Of a stretch of 7,506 bases of DNA, positions 1-6,684 are shown piece by piece. Below the pieces are notes generated by a model that was given only the letters and a program-made list of their open reading frames with translations, was not told where the DNA came from and did no database searches. The number at the start of each line of letters is the position of its first letter. Within the stretch, counting starts at the first letter, position 1. The translations under genes were made by a program, and so were the position numbers. This DNA comes from Oscillospiraceae bacterium. GTDB lineage: Bacteria > Bacillota > Clostridia > WRCU01. The stretch lies in the NCBI GenBank assembly GCA_009783805.1, contig WRCU01000068.1:1-7506 (forward strand). The letters run 5' to 3'.

Positions 1-336
1 CGACATGGCCGCATCCTCCTGGTATGACCTGGCCAGCTCGTTCTCGCCGTCGCTCTCCACGACCGCCTCAAAGAGGTCGGCGGCCCTCCTGCCCTCACCC
101 GCGCCCATATAGCATACGCCCAGCAGGATCATCGCGTCGTGGAAGTCCGGGCACAGCCCGACCGACTTCCGCAGCGCTATGACCGCGATGTCGTCATTCC
201 CTTGGGCAAGGCTCACTACCGCGTTGTTGTATAGGGTGATCGCCGTATGCGTCCTCTCATCGGCGATGGACTGGATGATGGTGGGGTCGTTCATGTCTAT
301 CGGCCTAAACTTTCCCATTTCCCTTCTATAATCCAT
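1..336 (-). CDS. Tetratricopeptide-repeat protein, N-terminal part (runs off the left edge)
   Basis: A frame is open on the minus strand from ATG at 336 to the window edge, giving 112 residues with no stop. The protein is soluble-looking, with no signal peptide or membrane segment. From about residue 31 it has two TPR-like helix pairs: one with the pattern LYNNAVVSLAQGNDDIAVIA, then one around DAMILLGVCYMGAGEGRRAA. The spacing of small and hydrophobic residues (A/G at turn positions, about 34 residues per unit) matches TPRs, which mediate protein-protein contacts. The start at 336 is preferred because GGTGAGGGGGG lies upstream with GAGG 8 bases away. A second in-frame ATG at 318 also has a purine-rich stretch (AGAAGGGAA) directly before it and would remove six residues. 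The gene begins 98 bases after folC. Its specific role is not recognisable from the part visible. Confidence 0.8.
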   Translation of the reverse strand, partial: MDYRREMGKFRPIDMNDPTIIQSIADERTHTAITLYNNAVVSLAQGNDDIAVIALRKSVGLCPDFHDAMILLGVCYMGAGEGRRAADLFEAVVESDGENELARSYQEDAAMS

Positions 337-434
337 AAAGCCCCCCTCACCCCACCTTAAGTCACCGCCGCCGTCATCGCGGGCCCGGCCCGCATCATGG
401 TCTGACCCGGGCTCAGGCCCGTGGCCGCGCCCCG
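337..434 (-). other. folC to TPR-gene spacer with consecutive GC hairpins
   Basis: This 98-base gap has two clear inverted repeats. GCGGGC/GCCCGC (379-384 and 388-393) has a 3-base loop, and CGGGC/GCCCG (408-412 and 417-421) has a 4-base loop. A third sits on the folC stop itself: CCCCGC/GCGGGG (430-435 and 439-444), extended by GTGG/CCAC (421-424 and 446-449), with the TAG stop partly in the loop. None is followed by a run of T on the minus strand, so they are not textbook intrinsic terminators. They could slow or partly end transcription, protect the 3' end of the upstream message, or simply reflect the GC-rich background. I see no -10/-35 pair here for the TPR gene. Its ribosome binding site occupies about 341-352. 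Confidence 0.45.
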
Positions 435-1919
435 CTACGCGGGGGCCACGACCTCCGGCTCCGCCCCCCCGGTGAACATGTCCCTGACCTCTCCGATGAA
501 ATATAGGGACCCGAAGGCCAGCACGCAGCCGTCCGCCCCAGCCCGTTCCGTCGCCAGTCGGACGGCCTGCCCCACGTCGGCGCAGGGTTCGGCCTTCCCG
601 CCCATCAGGCGGATGGCGCCCGACGCCGATTCCGCGTCGACGCCCAAGCCCCTGGCGCCGTTCGGCTTAATTGTATAAAAGTGGCCGCAAATATCAAGCA
701 TGGGCCCTATCACGCCCCTCACGTCCCTGGTGCTCCCGTAGACGCCTATAACCTTGCGCCCCCCCTTCGGGCCGCCCCCGGCACCGATTCCCAAGGCGCC
801 CATCGCCGAGGCCAGCGCCTCCACGGACTCTTTGTTGTGCGCCCCGTCTATGATGGTCAGAGGCTCTTCGGATAGCACTTCCAACCTGCCCGGCCACCTC
901 GCCTTCGCGATGGCCTTCCGCATCGCGCCCTCATCCAGTCCGGAGACGGCCTCATGGAAGGTCCTGTCGGGCATCCCCACCTTCCCCCCGCTTCCCGCGC
1001 CGCGTCCGAGGCCGTCACCTAGGCCGCCCGCGCCCGCCGCCCGCCCGACGGCCCCCCCGGCCTCCGCGGCCCGGCGCCCGGCCTCCGCGGGGCCCGGATC
1101 TCCCAAGCCGCCCATTATCTGGACGGCCCTCAGCGCGAGCGAGGCGTTCAGGGCCTGGTGCGCCCCGATAAGCGACGTCCGCAGTCCCCTCATGCCCATG
1201 TAGTCGAAGGATGTGCCCCCGAGCGTGACCTCCACCGACTCGGGGGGCGGGCCTAGGCCATGGAGGCGTGCGCCCTTCTCCGACGCCGCCCGCGCGAAGA
1301 CGCCCATGGCCCCGGGGTCAGCCGCATACGCGAGCGCGGCGCCGCCCTCCTTGATGATCCCCGCCTTCTCATACGCGATCTTCTCGAGCGTGTCGCCGAG
1401 GATCGAGGTATGGTCCTCGCTGATCCCCGTGATGACCGCGACCTCCGGCGCCCCGATCACGTTCGTCGCGTCGAGCCTGCCCCCGAGGCCGGTCTCCAGC
1501 ACCACCACGTCGCAGGCGCTCATTTCGTAGTAAAGCATGCCGATGGCCGTGATTATCTCGAACTCCGTCGGATGGCTCAGGCCGTCGGCCACCATCCCCT
1601 CGGCCGCGGCCTTCACGGCGCCCGTCAGGCCGGCGAGCGCGCCTTTGCCGATCGCCTTCCCGCCCACCCTTATCCGCTCCTCGAAGACGCAGACGTAAGG
1701 CGACGTGTAAAGGCCCACCGTCATCCCCGCCTCCATGAAGATGGAGTTGAGGAACGAGCAGGTGGACCCCTTGCCGTTGGTGCCGGCCACGTGGACGAAC
1801 CTGAGCCTCAGGTGGGGGTCGCCCAGCCTGGCCATCAACCCCCTGATGCCCCCGAGGCCGGCCTTCACCCCGAACCGCTCCGTATTCCGCACGTACCGCA
1901 CCGCCTCGTCGTACGTCAA
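435..1919 (-). CDS. folC: Folylpolyglutamate synthase / dihydrofolate synthase (Mur ligase family)
   Basis: This cytoplasmic ligase adds glutamate to folates (and, in bifunctional members, to dihydropteroate) using ATP. With the TTG start at 1919 it has 494 residues. Seen in order: the ATP-binding P-loop AGTNGKGST (45-53), TSPY followed by ERI (72-83), ETGLGGRLDATN (142-153), ISEDHTSILGDTLEKIAYEK with the family's lysine in EKAGIIK (184-190), a GAHQ motif (252-255), WPGRLEV (342-348), DGAHN (358-362) and GSLYFIGEVR (470-479). A Gly/Ala-rich insert of about 50 residues (roughly 271-325) lengthens the protein beyond the usual 420-450. TTG is preferred because AAGGG, which overlaps the secA TAA, lies 5 bases upstream and the family N-terminus (TYDEAVRYV) begins there. 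The frame stays open to a GTG at 1976 inside the secA zinc-finger codons, which would add 19 basic residues. Whether it is mono- or bifunctional cannot be told from sequence alone. Confidence 0.95.
   Translation of the reverse strand: MTYDEAVRYVRNTERFGVKAGLGGIRGLMARLGDPHLRLRFVHVAGTNGKGSTCSFLNSIFMEAGMTVGLYTSPYVCVFEERIRVGGKAIGKGALAGLTGAVKAAAEGMVADGLSHPTEFEIITAIGMLYYEMSACDVVVLETGLGGRLDATNVIGAPEVAVITGISEDHTSILGDTLEKIAYEKAGIIKEGGAALAYAADPGAMGVFARAASEKGARLHGLGPPPESVEVTLGGTSFDYMGMRGLRTSLIGAHQALNASLALRAVQIMGGLGDPGPAEAGRRAAEAGGAVGRAAGAGGLGDGLGRGAGSGGKVGMPDRTFHEAVSGLDEGAMRKAIAKARWPGRLEVLSEEPLTIIDGAHNKESVEALASAMGALGIGAGGGPKGGRKVIGVYGSTRDVRGVIGPMLDICGHFYTIKPNGARGLGVDAESASGAIRLMGGKAEPCADVGQAVRLATERAGADGCVLAFGSLYFIGEVRDMFTGGAEPEVVAPA
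1056..1090 (-). repeat. In-frame 14-base direct repeat within folC
   Basis: CCCGGCCTCCGCGG occurs at 1056-1069 and again at 1077-1090, with a period of 21 bases. Seven codons separate the copies, so the reading frame is kept, and the protein shows the AEAG unit twice (AEAGRRAAEAGG). It lies in the Gly/Ala-rich insert of FolC and looks like the product of replication slippage in low-complexity GC-rich DNA. Confidence 0.8.
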
Positions 1920-1920
1920 A

Positions 1921-1936
1921 CCTTCCCTTACCCTCC
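1921..1936 (-). promoter_or_regulatory. Ribosome binding site deciding the folC start, overlapping the secA stop
   Basis: On the minus strand this reads GGAGGGTAAGGGAAGG and includes the secA TAA (1930-1928). AAGGG lies 5 bases before TTG at 1919, and GGAGGG lies 11 bases before it. Ribosomes finishing SecA would release on top of this site, so translation of folC is probably coupled to secA. The coupling is inference from the spacing. Confidence 0.6.
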
Positions 1937-4774
1937 GCAGCAAAGCTTGTGCTTTTTTCCGCTGCCGCACGGGCACGGGTCGTTGCGCCCGACCTTCGCC
2001 CTAGACGCCCCGCCGCGCACCTGCGCCCCGCCGTCCTTGCCGGGCCCAGCCGCGCCCTTGCCGGGTCCCGCGCCTTTGGCCCTTAGGTCGGAGGCGGCCA
2101 TGGCGGGGGGCCTGCCCGAGGTCCTGGCCGAGGGCGCCCCGGAGTCCCTAGGGGCGGCGCCCGCCGGCGCCCGCCCGCCCTGCGCCCTGGAGTCCCCGCC
2201 CTGGCCGGCCAGCCTGAAGTGGTATATGTACTTGACGGCCTCCTCCTTGATCGCGGCGTTCATCTCCTCGAACATGTCGAAGCCTTCCTTCTTATACTCC
2301 ACCACGGGGTCGCGCTGGCCGTAGGCCCTCATGGATATCCCCTGCCTCAGCTGGTCCATCGAGTCTATGTGGTCCATCCACTTGCCGTCCACGCACCTTA
2401 GGAGTATGACGCGCTCGGCGTCCCTCATCACCGCCTCGCCGAACTCCGCCTCTTTATCCGCGTACCGCTCCATCGAGAGCCTTTGGAGCCTTTCCTCCAT
2501 CTCCTCCCTGGATATGTCCTCGTCTTCCCCGACCATCCCGGCCACCTCGCCCGGCATCGTGAAGAGGGTGGAGAAGTGCAGGTCCATGGCCTTGACGTCC
2601 CAATTCTCGGTATACTCATTCCCGGCCGTGTAGTACCTCACGCCGTCGGAGGTGACGCCCGCGACCATCCTCTCGAACGTCTCGCGCAGGTTGCCGCCGT
2701 CCAGCACGAGCCTCCTCTGCCTGTATATGACCTCCCTCTGCTTGTTCATCACGTCGTCGTAGTTGAGGACGTGCTTGCGCGTCTCGAAGTTCCTGCCCTC
2801 CACCTTCTTCTGCGCGTTCTCTATCGAGTTGGTGAGCATCTTGTGCTCGATCGGCTGGTCGTCCGGCATGCCCAGCATGTTCATCATGCCGAGTATCCGG
2901 TCCGCCCCGAACAGCCTCATCAGCTCGTCCTCGAGCGATATGTAGAACCTCGAGGCGCCGGGGTCGCCCTGCCTGCCGGACCGCCCCCGGAGCTGGTTGT
3001 CTATGCGCCTCGACTCATGCCTTTCCGTGCCTATGATGTACAGCCCGCCGAGCCCCACCACCTTCTCGCGCTCCGCCTCCGTTTCGGCCCTGAAGCCTTC
3101 CAGGAGGCCCTTATAGGCGGACTTCGCCGCCAGCAGCGCCTCATCCCCGCCTTCCTTGAGGCTCATCGCCTCATATACGGTGGCCTCGTCGTAGCCTTGG
3201 CGCTTCATCTCCACCCTGGCCAGGAACTCCGGGTTGCCCCCGAGGATTATGTCGGTCCCGCGCCCCGCCATGTTCGTGGCTATCGTCACCGTGTCGGGCT
3301 TCCCCGCCTGCGCGATGATCTCGGCCTCCCTCTCGTGGAACTTGGCGTTGAGCACCTGGTGCTTTATGCCGCGCTTCCTCAGCATGTCGCTGAGGGCCTC
3401 CGACTTCTCTATCGAGATGGTGCCCACGAGTATCGGCTGCCCGGTCTTGTGCGTCTCCGCGATGTCCTCCACGACCGCGAGGAACTTGTGCCTCTCACCC
3501 TTGAAGACCATGTCGGGCCTGTCCTCCCTGACCATGGGCCTGTTCGTGGGTATGGCGACGACGTCGAGGCTGTATATCGACCTGAACTCGTTCTCCTCAG
3601 TCAGGGCGGTACCCGTCATCCCGGCCAGCTTCCTGTACATCCTGAAGTAGTTCTGGAACGTGATGGTGGCCAGGGTCTTGTTCTCCCTCTCGACCTTCAC
3701 GCCTTCTTTGGCCTCTATGGCCTGGTGCAGGCCGTCGCTGTACCTCCTGCCGTACATGAGCCTGCCCGTGAACTCGTCCACTATGATGATCTCGCCGTCC
3801 TTGACCACGTAGTCGACGTCGCGCCTCATGGTCCCGTGCGCCTTCACGGCCTGGTTGATGTGGTGGGCGAGGGACACGTTGTCCATGTCGGTGAGGTTGT
3901 CGACCCCGAAGTGCTGCTCGGCCTTCCTCATGCCCTTGGCCGTCAGGGAGGCGGCGTTCGCCTTCTCGTCGACGACGTAGTCTTCGTCCCCCTCCTCGTC
4001 CAGCTTCTTGTCGTCCGTCTGCGAGACGACCTTGGCCTTGAGCCTCGAGGCGAAAGCGTTCACCTTCTTATAGAGGTCGGTGGACTTCTCCCCCTGCCCG
4101 GATATGATGAGCGGCGTCCTCGCCTCGTCTATGAGGATCGAGTCGACCTCGTCGACTATGGCGTAGTGGAGGTCCCTCTGCACCATATCGCCCTTCTGCC
4201 TGACCATGTTGTCCCGGAGGTAGTCGAACCCGTACTCGTTGTTGGTGCCGTAGGTTATGTCGCAGGCGTACGACCTCCTGCGCTCGCCCCCTTCCATGGG
4301 GTGGAGTATGAGGCCCGTCGTGAGGCCCAGGAAGCCGTAGATCATGCCCATCCACTCGCCGTGGAACTTCGCCAGGTAGTCGTTGACCGTGACCAGGTGG
4401 GCGCCCTTGCCCTCGAGCGCGTTCAGGTATAGGGGGAAGACGGCGGTCAGCGTCTTCCCCTCGCCCGTCTTCATCTCCGCTATCCTGCCCTGGTGCAGCA
4501 CGATGCCGCCGATGACCTGCACCTTGGCGGCCCACTGGCCTATCACCCTCTTGGCGGCCTCCCTCACGAGCGCGTACGCCTCGGGCATGACGGAGTCGAG
4601 CGCGGCCCCTTCGGCGACCGCTTTTTTATAGGCCTCCGTCCTGGCCCGCATCTCCCCGTCCGTCAGCCTCGCCGTCTCCGGGCCGAGCCCCTCGATCCTC
4701 TCGATCACGGGGCCTATGCGCTTCAGTTCCTTCGCGCTGTAGTTGCCGAACAGCCTTTCCACTATCTTGAGCAT
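1928..4774 (-). CDS. secA: Preprotein translocase ATPase SecA
   Basis: SecA is the motor that pushes unfolded preproteins through the SecYEG channel at the cytoplasmic face of the membrane. The 948-residue product has all its signatures: Walker A MKTGEGKT (101-108), VTVNDYLA (129-136), Walker B region [14 protein letters not shown] (208-221), [13 protein letters not shown] (333-345), AGMTGTA (385-391), [13 protein letters not shown] (502-514), and the helicase arginine motif [13 protein letters not shown] (595-607). A helical insert of about 60 residues (516-575) sits between the last two, as in many Clostridia. A 70-residue Gly/Ala/Pro-rich linker (857-926) leads to the zinc finger [13 protein letters not shown], which binds zinc and normally contacts SecB or ribosomes. 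The start at 4774 begins [10 protein letters not shown], the family norm. An upstream ATG at 4798 adds eight residues but lacks a Shine-Dalgarno site. The best site for 4774 is GGAAGG at 4787-4792, 12 bases away, which is longer than ideal. The gene is 53 bases after the TrpR-like gene. It is complete, with no sign of decay. Confidence 0.98.
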   Translation of the reverse strand: MLKIVERLFGNYSAKELKRIGPVIERIEGLGPETARLTDGEMRARTEAYKKAVAEGAALDSVMPEAYALVREAAKRVIGQWAAKVQVIGGIVLHQGRIAEMKTGEGKTLTAVFPLYLNALEGKGAHLVTVNDYLAKFHGEWMGMIYGFLGLTTGLILHPMEGGERRRSYACDITYGTNNEYGFDYLRDNMVRQKGDMVQRDLHYAIVDEVDSILIDEARTPLIISGQGEKSTDLYKKVNAFASRLKAKVVSQTDDKKLDEEGDEDYVVDEKANAASLTAKGMRKAEQHFGVDNLTDMDNVSLAHHINQAVKAHGTMRRDVDYVVKDGEIIIVDEFTGRLMYGRRYSDGLHQAIEAKEGVKVERENKTLATITFQNYFRMYRKLAGMTGTALTEENEFRSIYSLDVVAIPTNRPMVREDRPDMVFKGERHKFLAVVEDIAETHKTGQPILVGTISIEKSEALSDMLRKRGIKHQVLNAKFHEREAEIIAQAGKPDTVTIATNMAGRGTDIILGGNPEFLARVEMKRQGYDEATVYEAMSLKEGGDEALLAAKSAYKGLLEGFRAETEAEREKVVGLGGLYIIGTERHESRRIDNQLRGRSGRQGDPGASRFYISLEDELMRLFGADRILGMMNMLGMPDDQPIEHKMLTNSIENAQKKVEGRNFETRKHVLNYDDVMNKQREVIYRQRRLVLDGGNLRETFERMVAGVTSDGVRYYTAGNEYTENWDVKAMDLHFSTLFTMPGEVAGMVGEDEDISREEMEERLQRLSMERYADKEAEFGEAVMRDAERVILLRCVDGKWMDHIDSMDQLRQGISMRAYGQRDPVVEYKKEGFDMFEEMNAAIKEEAVKYIYHFRLAGQGGDSRAQGGRAPAGAAPRDSGAPSARTSGRPPAMAASDLRAKGAGPGKGAAGPGKDGGAQVRGGASRAKVGRNDPCPCGSGKKHKLCCGG

Positions 4775-4827
4775 AAGCCGCCACTGCCTTCCACACATAC
4801 GTATTTCGCGGGCGCGTACCGGAGGGC

Positions 4828-5115
4828 CTAGTCGCCGACCCTGTCCAGCACGGCCTTATAGCCGTCGGCCCCGTACAGCAGGCACTTGTTCACCCTGCTG
4901 ATGGTGGCGGTGCTGGCGCCGGTCCTCTCGGCTATGGCGGAGTACTGCATCCCCAGCCTGAGGAGCGAGGCCACCTCCAGCCTTTGGGCCATGGCCTTGA
5001 TCTCCGTCACGGTGCATATGTCCTCGAGGAACCCGTAGCATTCGGACTCGCTCTCCAATGACAGGAGCGCCCTCACCAACCTGTCGGTCTGACCGTCCTT
5101 CAGCTTGTCCAGCAA
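4828..5115 (-). CDS. TrpR-like DNA-binding protein, YerC/YecD type
   Basis: A 95-residue all-helical protein resembling the YerC/YecD branch of the TrpR superfamily. The diagnostic block is [20 protein letters not shown] (31-50), then [18 protein letters not shown] and [14 protein letters not shown] (51-82), which forms the helix-turn-helix (about 56-76) with the recognition helix at [15 protein letters not shown]. Members are presumed dimeric transcription regulators. The ligand and target of this branch are not settled, and a tryptophan link should not be assumed. The start is TTG at 5115, 7 bases after GGAAGGGGG (5123-5131); this gives the family's N-terminus and length. The frame also stays open to a TTG at 5220 overlapping the icd stop, but that would add 35 Arg/Pro-rich residues with no family likeness. 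The gene lies between icd and secA; no trp genes are in view. Confidence 0.9.
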   Translation of the reverse strand: MLDKLKDGQTDRLVRALLSLESESECYGFLEDICTVTEIKAMAQRLEVASLLRLGMQYSAIAERTGASTATISRVNKCLLYGADGYKAVLDRVGD

Positions 5116-5122
5116 GGTTCCG

Positions 5123-5131
5123 CCCCCTTCC
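5123..5131 (-). promoter_or_regulatory. Ribosome binding site deciding a TTG start
   Basis: GGAAGGGGG ends 7 bases before TTG at 5115. No ATG or GTG near the expected family N-terminus competes. The only in-frame ATG upstream (5154) would add 13 residues (MRRGDRTREGGGT) absent from relatives. Confidence 0.65.
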
Positions 5132-5194
5132 CTAGTCCGATCCCCGCGCCGCATGGGCGGTCGGCGCCATGCCTCGGGGGCCTTCCGCAGCCAT

Positions 5195-5215
5195 GGGGCC
5201 GCCGAGCCCGGCCCC
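5195..5215 (-). terminator. GC hairpin immediately after icd, no U tract
   Basis: GGGGCCG (5195-5201) and CGGCCCC (5209-5215) are perfect reverse complements around a 7-base loop, starting one base after the icd stop codon. The stem is strong, but the minus strand continues into mixed sequence with no T run, so an intrinsic terminator of the usual form is not supported. It could be a partial terminator or a 3'-end stabiliser separating icd from the genes downstream. Confidence 0.35.
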
Positions 5216-5216
5216 C

Positions 5217-6452
5217 TCAAACCGACGACGCGTACGCGTCGCGCACCTTGACCAAAAACTCCTCGGCGGTCACGCCGGGCCTCCCCCTATAGTCCGATAT
5301 GCCCATGAGGTCGCCCGTCATGACGCCCGACTCCACGAGGCCCACCGCTATCCCCTCGACCGCGTCCGCGAATTCCGAGAGCTCGGGGGTCCCGTCCAAC
5401 TCCCCGCGCCTGCGCAGGCCGCCCGTCCAGGTGAACAGGCTCGCGATGGGGTTGGTCGGCGGCTTGCCTCCCTGCAGGTGCAGGCGGTAGTGCCTCGTCA
5501 CCGTGCCGTGGGCCGCCTCATACTCATAGTGGCCCTCCGGGGAGACGAGCACGGAGGCCATGGTCCCGAGGCTGCCGTAGACGGCCGCCACCATGTCGGA
5601 CATGACGTCCCCGTCGTAGTTCTTGCAGGCCCAGATGAACCCCCCCCGGCTCTTGACCGCCTGGGCCACCATGTCGTCTATGAGCGAATACTTGAAGCTT
5701 ATCCCCCTGTCGGCGAACCTGCCCTTGTACGAATCCTCGTACATGCCCAGGAAGATGTCCTTGAAGTTGTGGTCGTAGACCTTTGAGATGGTGTCCTTCG
5801 TGGAGAACCACAGGTCGCGCCCCTGGTCCAGCGCGTACTCGAGGCAGGACTTGGCGAATCCCGCTATGGACTCGTCCAGGTTGTGCATGGCGAGCAGCAC
5901 GCCCGGCGACCCGAACCTGTGGACCTCCATCGAGGCCCCGGCATCGGCGGTCCCGTCCGGGCCCCCCCAAACCTCGCCGGGGTCGGGCTTGAAGGTCAGC
6001 CTGGCCTCGCCCTTGCAGGGGACCTTCATCTCCACGCCCTTATATATGTCCCCATACGCGTGGCGGGCCACCGTGATGGGCTCTTTCCAGGTGGGTATCA
6101 GCGGCTTGACGCAGGCGAAGGTGATCGGCTGCCTGAAGACGGTCCCGTCCAGCATGGACCTGATCGTGGCGTTGGGGCTGGGCCACATCCTGCTGAGCCC
6201 GAACTCCTCGACCCGCTGCGCGTTCGGGGTGATGGTGGCGCTCTTCACGCCCACCCCCAGCCTGCGCACCGCGCGGGCCGCGTCATGGGTCACCCGGTCC
6301 CCGGTCCTTTCCCTATTTTCCATGCCCAAGTCGTAGTATTCCGTCCTGAGGTCGACGAAGGGGGTTATGACGATCTCCTTGATCATCCACCAGAGGACCC
6401 TGGCCATCTCGTCCCCGTCCATCTCCGCCAACGGGTTCGACATCCTTATCAT
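5217..6452 (-). CDS. icd: NADP-dependent isocitrate dehydrogenase, eukaryotic-like type
   Basis: Oxidatively decarboxylates isocitrate to 2-oxoglutarate, supplying carbon for glutamate and NADPH, in the cytoplasm. The 411-residue product resembles the homodimeric eukaryotic-like class (as in human IDH1) and clostridial homologues rather than the E. coli enzyme. Seen: EMDGDEMARV (10-19), YYDLGMENRE (39-48), the substrate loop SPNATIR (92-98), VFRQ (105-108) and RHAYGD (130-135) supplying the isocitrate-binding arginines, the catalytic and metal region LIDDMVAQ (257-264) with KNYDGDVMSD (277-286), and HGTVTRHY (315-322), where Arg-His is the NADP-preferring pair of this class. A Gly/Pro/Asp-rich loop around 157-175 is several residues longer than in relatives I recall, and human SPNG is SPNA here. 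The start at 6452 is chosen because GGGGTGAG lies 7 bases upstream. The GTG at 6464 falls inside that site, and an ATG at 6458 is too close to it. It has its own putative promoter and structured leader. Confidence 0.95.
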   Translation of the reverse strand: MIRMSNPLAEMDGDEMARVLWWMIKEIVITPFVDLRTEYYDLGMENRERTGDRVTHDAARAVRRLGVGVKSATITPNAQRVEEFGLSRMWPSPNATIRSMLDGTVFRQPITFACVKPLIPTWKEPITVARHAYGDIYKGVEMKVPCKGEARLTFKPDPGEVWGGPDGTADAGASMEVHRFGSPGVLLAMHNLDESIAGFAKSCLEYALDQGRDLWFSTKDTISKVYDHNFKDIFLGMYEDSYKGRFADRGISFKYSLIDDMVAQAVKSRGGFIWACKNYDGDVMSDMVAAVYGSLGTMASVLVSPEGHYEYEAAHGTVTRHYRLHLQGGKPPTNPIASLFTWTGGLRRRGELDGTPELSEFADAVEGIAVGLVESGVMTGDLMGISDYRGRPGVTAEEFLVKVRDAYASSV

Positions 6453-6459
6453 TCCCATG

Positions 6460-6467
6460 CTCACCCC
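6460..6467 (-). promoter_or_regulatory. Ribosome binding site deciding the icd start
   Basis: GGGGTGAG ends 7 bases before ATG at 6452. The next candidate start upstream (GTG at 6464) is part of the site itself, so this fixes the N-terminus as MIRMSNPLAEMDGDE. Confidence 0.7.
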
Positions 6468-6472
6468 ACTAA

Positions 6473-6517
6473 GGCGCGCCCCCGAGCCGGTTCGGCGCGG
6501 CCAGGCCGCGACGCGCC
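6473..6517 (-). promoter_or_regulatory. Structured 5' leader of icd (possible three-way junction)
   Basis: Three nested complementarities are visible. The outer stem is GGCGCG/CGCGCC (6473-6478 with 6512-6517). Hairpin two is a perfect CGCGGCC/GGCCGCG (6496-6502 and 6504-6510), realistically a 6-base-pair stem with a 3-base loop. Hairpin three is CCGA/TCGG (6482-6485 and 6492-6495) with a 6-base loop. The two inner hairpins abut exactly at 6495/6496, and the whole ends six bases before the Shine-Dalgarno site. This could affect icd translation. It matches no riboswitch I know, and in such GC-rich DNA a chance fold is possible. Confidence 0.4.
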
Positions 6518-6538
6518 TCCATTCCGGCCTAATATGCC

Positions 6539-6544
6539 ATTATA
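6539..6544 (-). promoter_or_regulatory. Putative -10 box of the icd promoter
   Basis: The minus strand reads a perfect TATAAT in an otherwise very GC-rich region, preceded by GTTTGCTG. A start near 6532 would give a leader of about 80 bases. At 16-18 bases upstream there is no good -35 hexamer (CCACAT or neighbours); a TTGGCA occurs but about 28 bases away, too far to pair with it. It may be a -10-dominated or activator-dependent sigma-70-type promoter. Confidence 0.5.
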
Positions 6545-6594
6545 CAGCAAACGGGGCCGGGATGTGGGCCTTTGCCAAATGCCCCGCCTAGCCC

Positions 6595-6622
6595 GCCCCA
6601 TGGGTACGGCCCCATGGGTGCG
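6595..6622. repeat. Two-copy tandem 14-base repeat
   Basis: GCCCCATGGGTACG (6595-6608) is followed directly by GCCCCATGGGTGCG (6609-6622), with one mismatch in 14. Each copy is centred on the palindrome CCCATGGG, and the centres are 14 bases apart. The repeat lies about 50-80 bases upstream of the TATAAT box facing icd, where an activator or repressor dimer could bind. No regulator is assigned. Confidence 0.6.
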
Positions 6623-6662
6623 GCCGGGCCGCGGGGGCCCCCCAAATCGGCGGGGCGGCGTC

Positions 6663-6676
6663 GGCCCGATCGGGCC
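6663..6676 (-). terminator. GC palindrome after the barrel-like gene, no U tract
   Basis: GGCCCGATCGGGCC is a perfect 14-base palindrome starting 8 bases after the upstream gene's stop. As RNA it gives a 5-base-pair stem with a GATC loop. No T run follows on the minus strand, so it may be a weak terminator, a symmetrical protein site, or neither. Confidence 0.3.
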
Positions 6677-6684
6677 TTCCCGCG

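Larger units (their letters stand above)
5116..5216 (-). other. icd to TrpR-like spacer
   Basis: A 101-base gap holding a perfect 7-base-pair hairpin directly after the icd stop and the ribosome binding site of the next gene at 5123-5131. No convincing -10 box is visible, so the TrpR-like gene is probably reached by read-through from icd or by a promoter I cannot recognise. Confidence 0.5.
6453..6684 (-). other. Intergenic control region between the barrel-like gene and icd
   Basis: A 232-base stretch with no credible gene on either strand. In transcription order it holds a 14-base palindrome after the upstream stop, a G/C block around 6622-6650 with GGGGGCCCCCC, a two-copy 14-base repeat (6595-6622), a TATAAT box (6544-6539), and a foldable leader ending at the icd ribosome binding site (6467-6460). 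No tRNA or other standard RNA gene is recognisable. Confidence 0.6.

Noticed and set aside
668..690. AT-rich patch with TATAAAAG on the plus strand, promoter-like
   Set aside because: It encodes conserved-looking FolC residues (HFYTIKPNG) on the minus strand and no plus-strand gene follows.
1260..2324. 354-codon open frame on the plus strand across folC and the end of secA
   Set aside because: Antisense shadow in GC-rich DNA; the translation is Arg/His/Pro-rich with no domain pattern, and it crosses two well-supported genes.
2483..4432. 649-codon open frame on the plus strand opposite secA
   Set aside because: It lies wholly antisense to an unmistakable SecA, in the codon phase that high GC keeps free of stops, and its translation (rich in His, Val, Leu, Arg and Pro) resembles no family.
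5116..5220. 35-residue N-terminal extension of the TrpR-like protein from a TTG overlapping the icd stop
   Set aside because: The extension is Arg/Pro/Gly-rich, unlike the family, while a good ribosome binding site sits before TTG at 5115.
6473..6684. tRNA, riboswitch class or small protein gene in the icd upstream region
   Set aside because: No cloverleaf, no known riboswitch core and no ORF with a start signal could be seen; only the simple stems reported.
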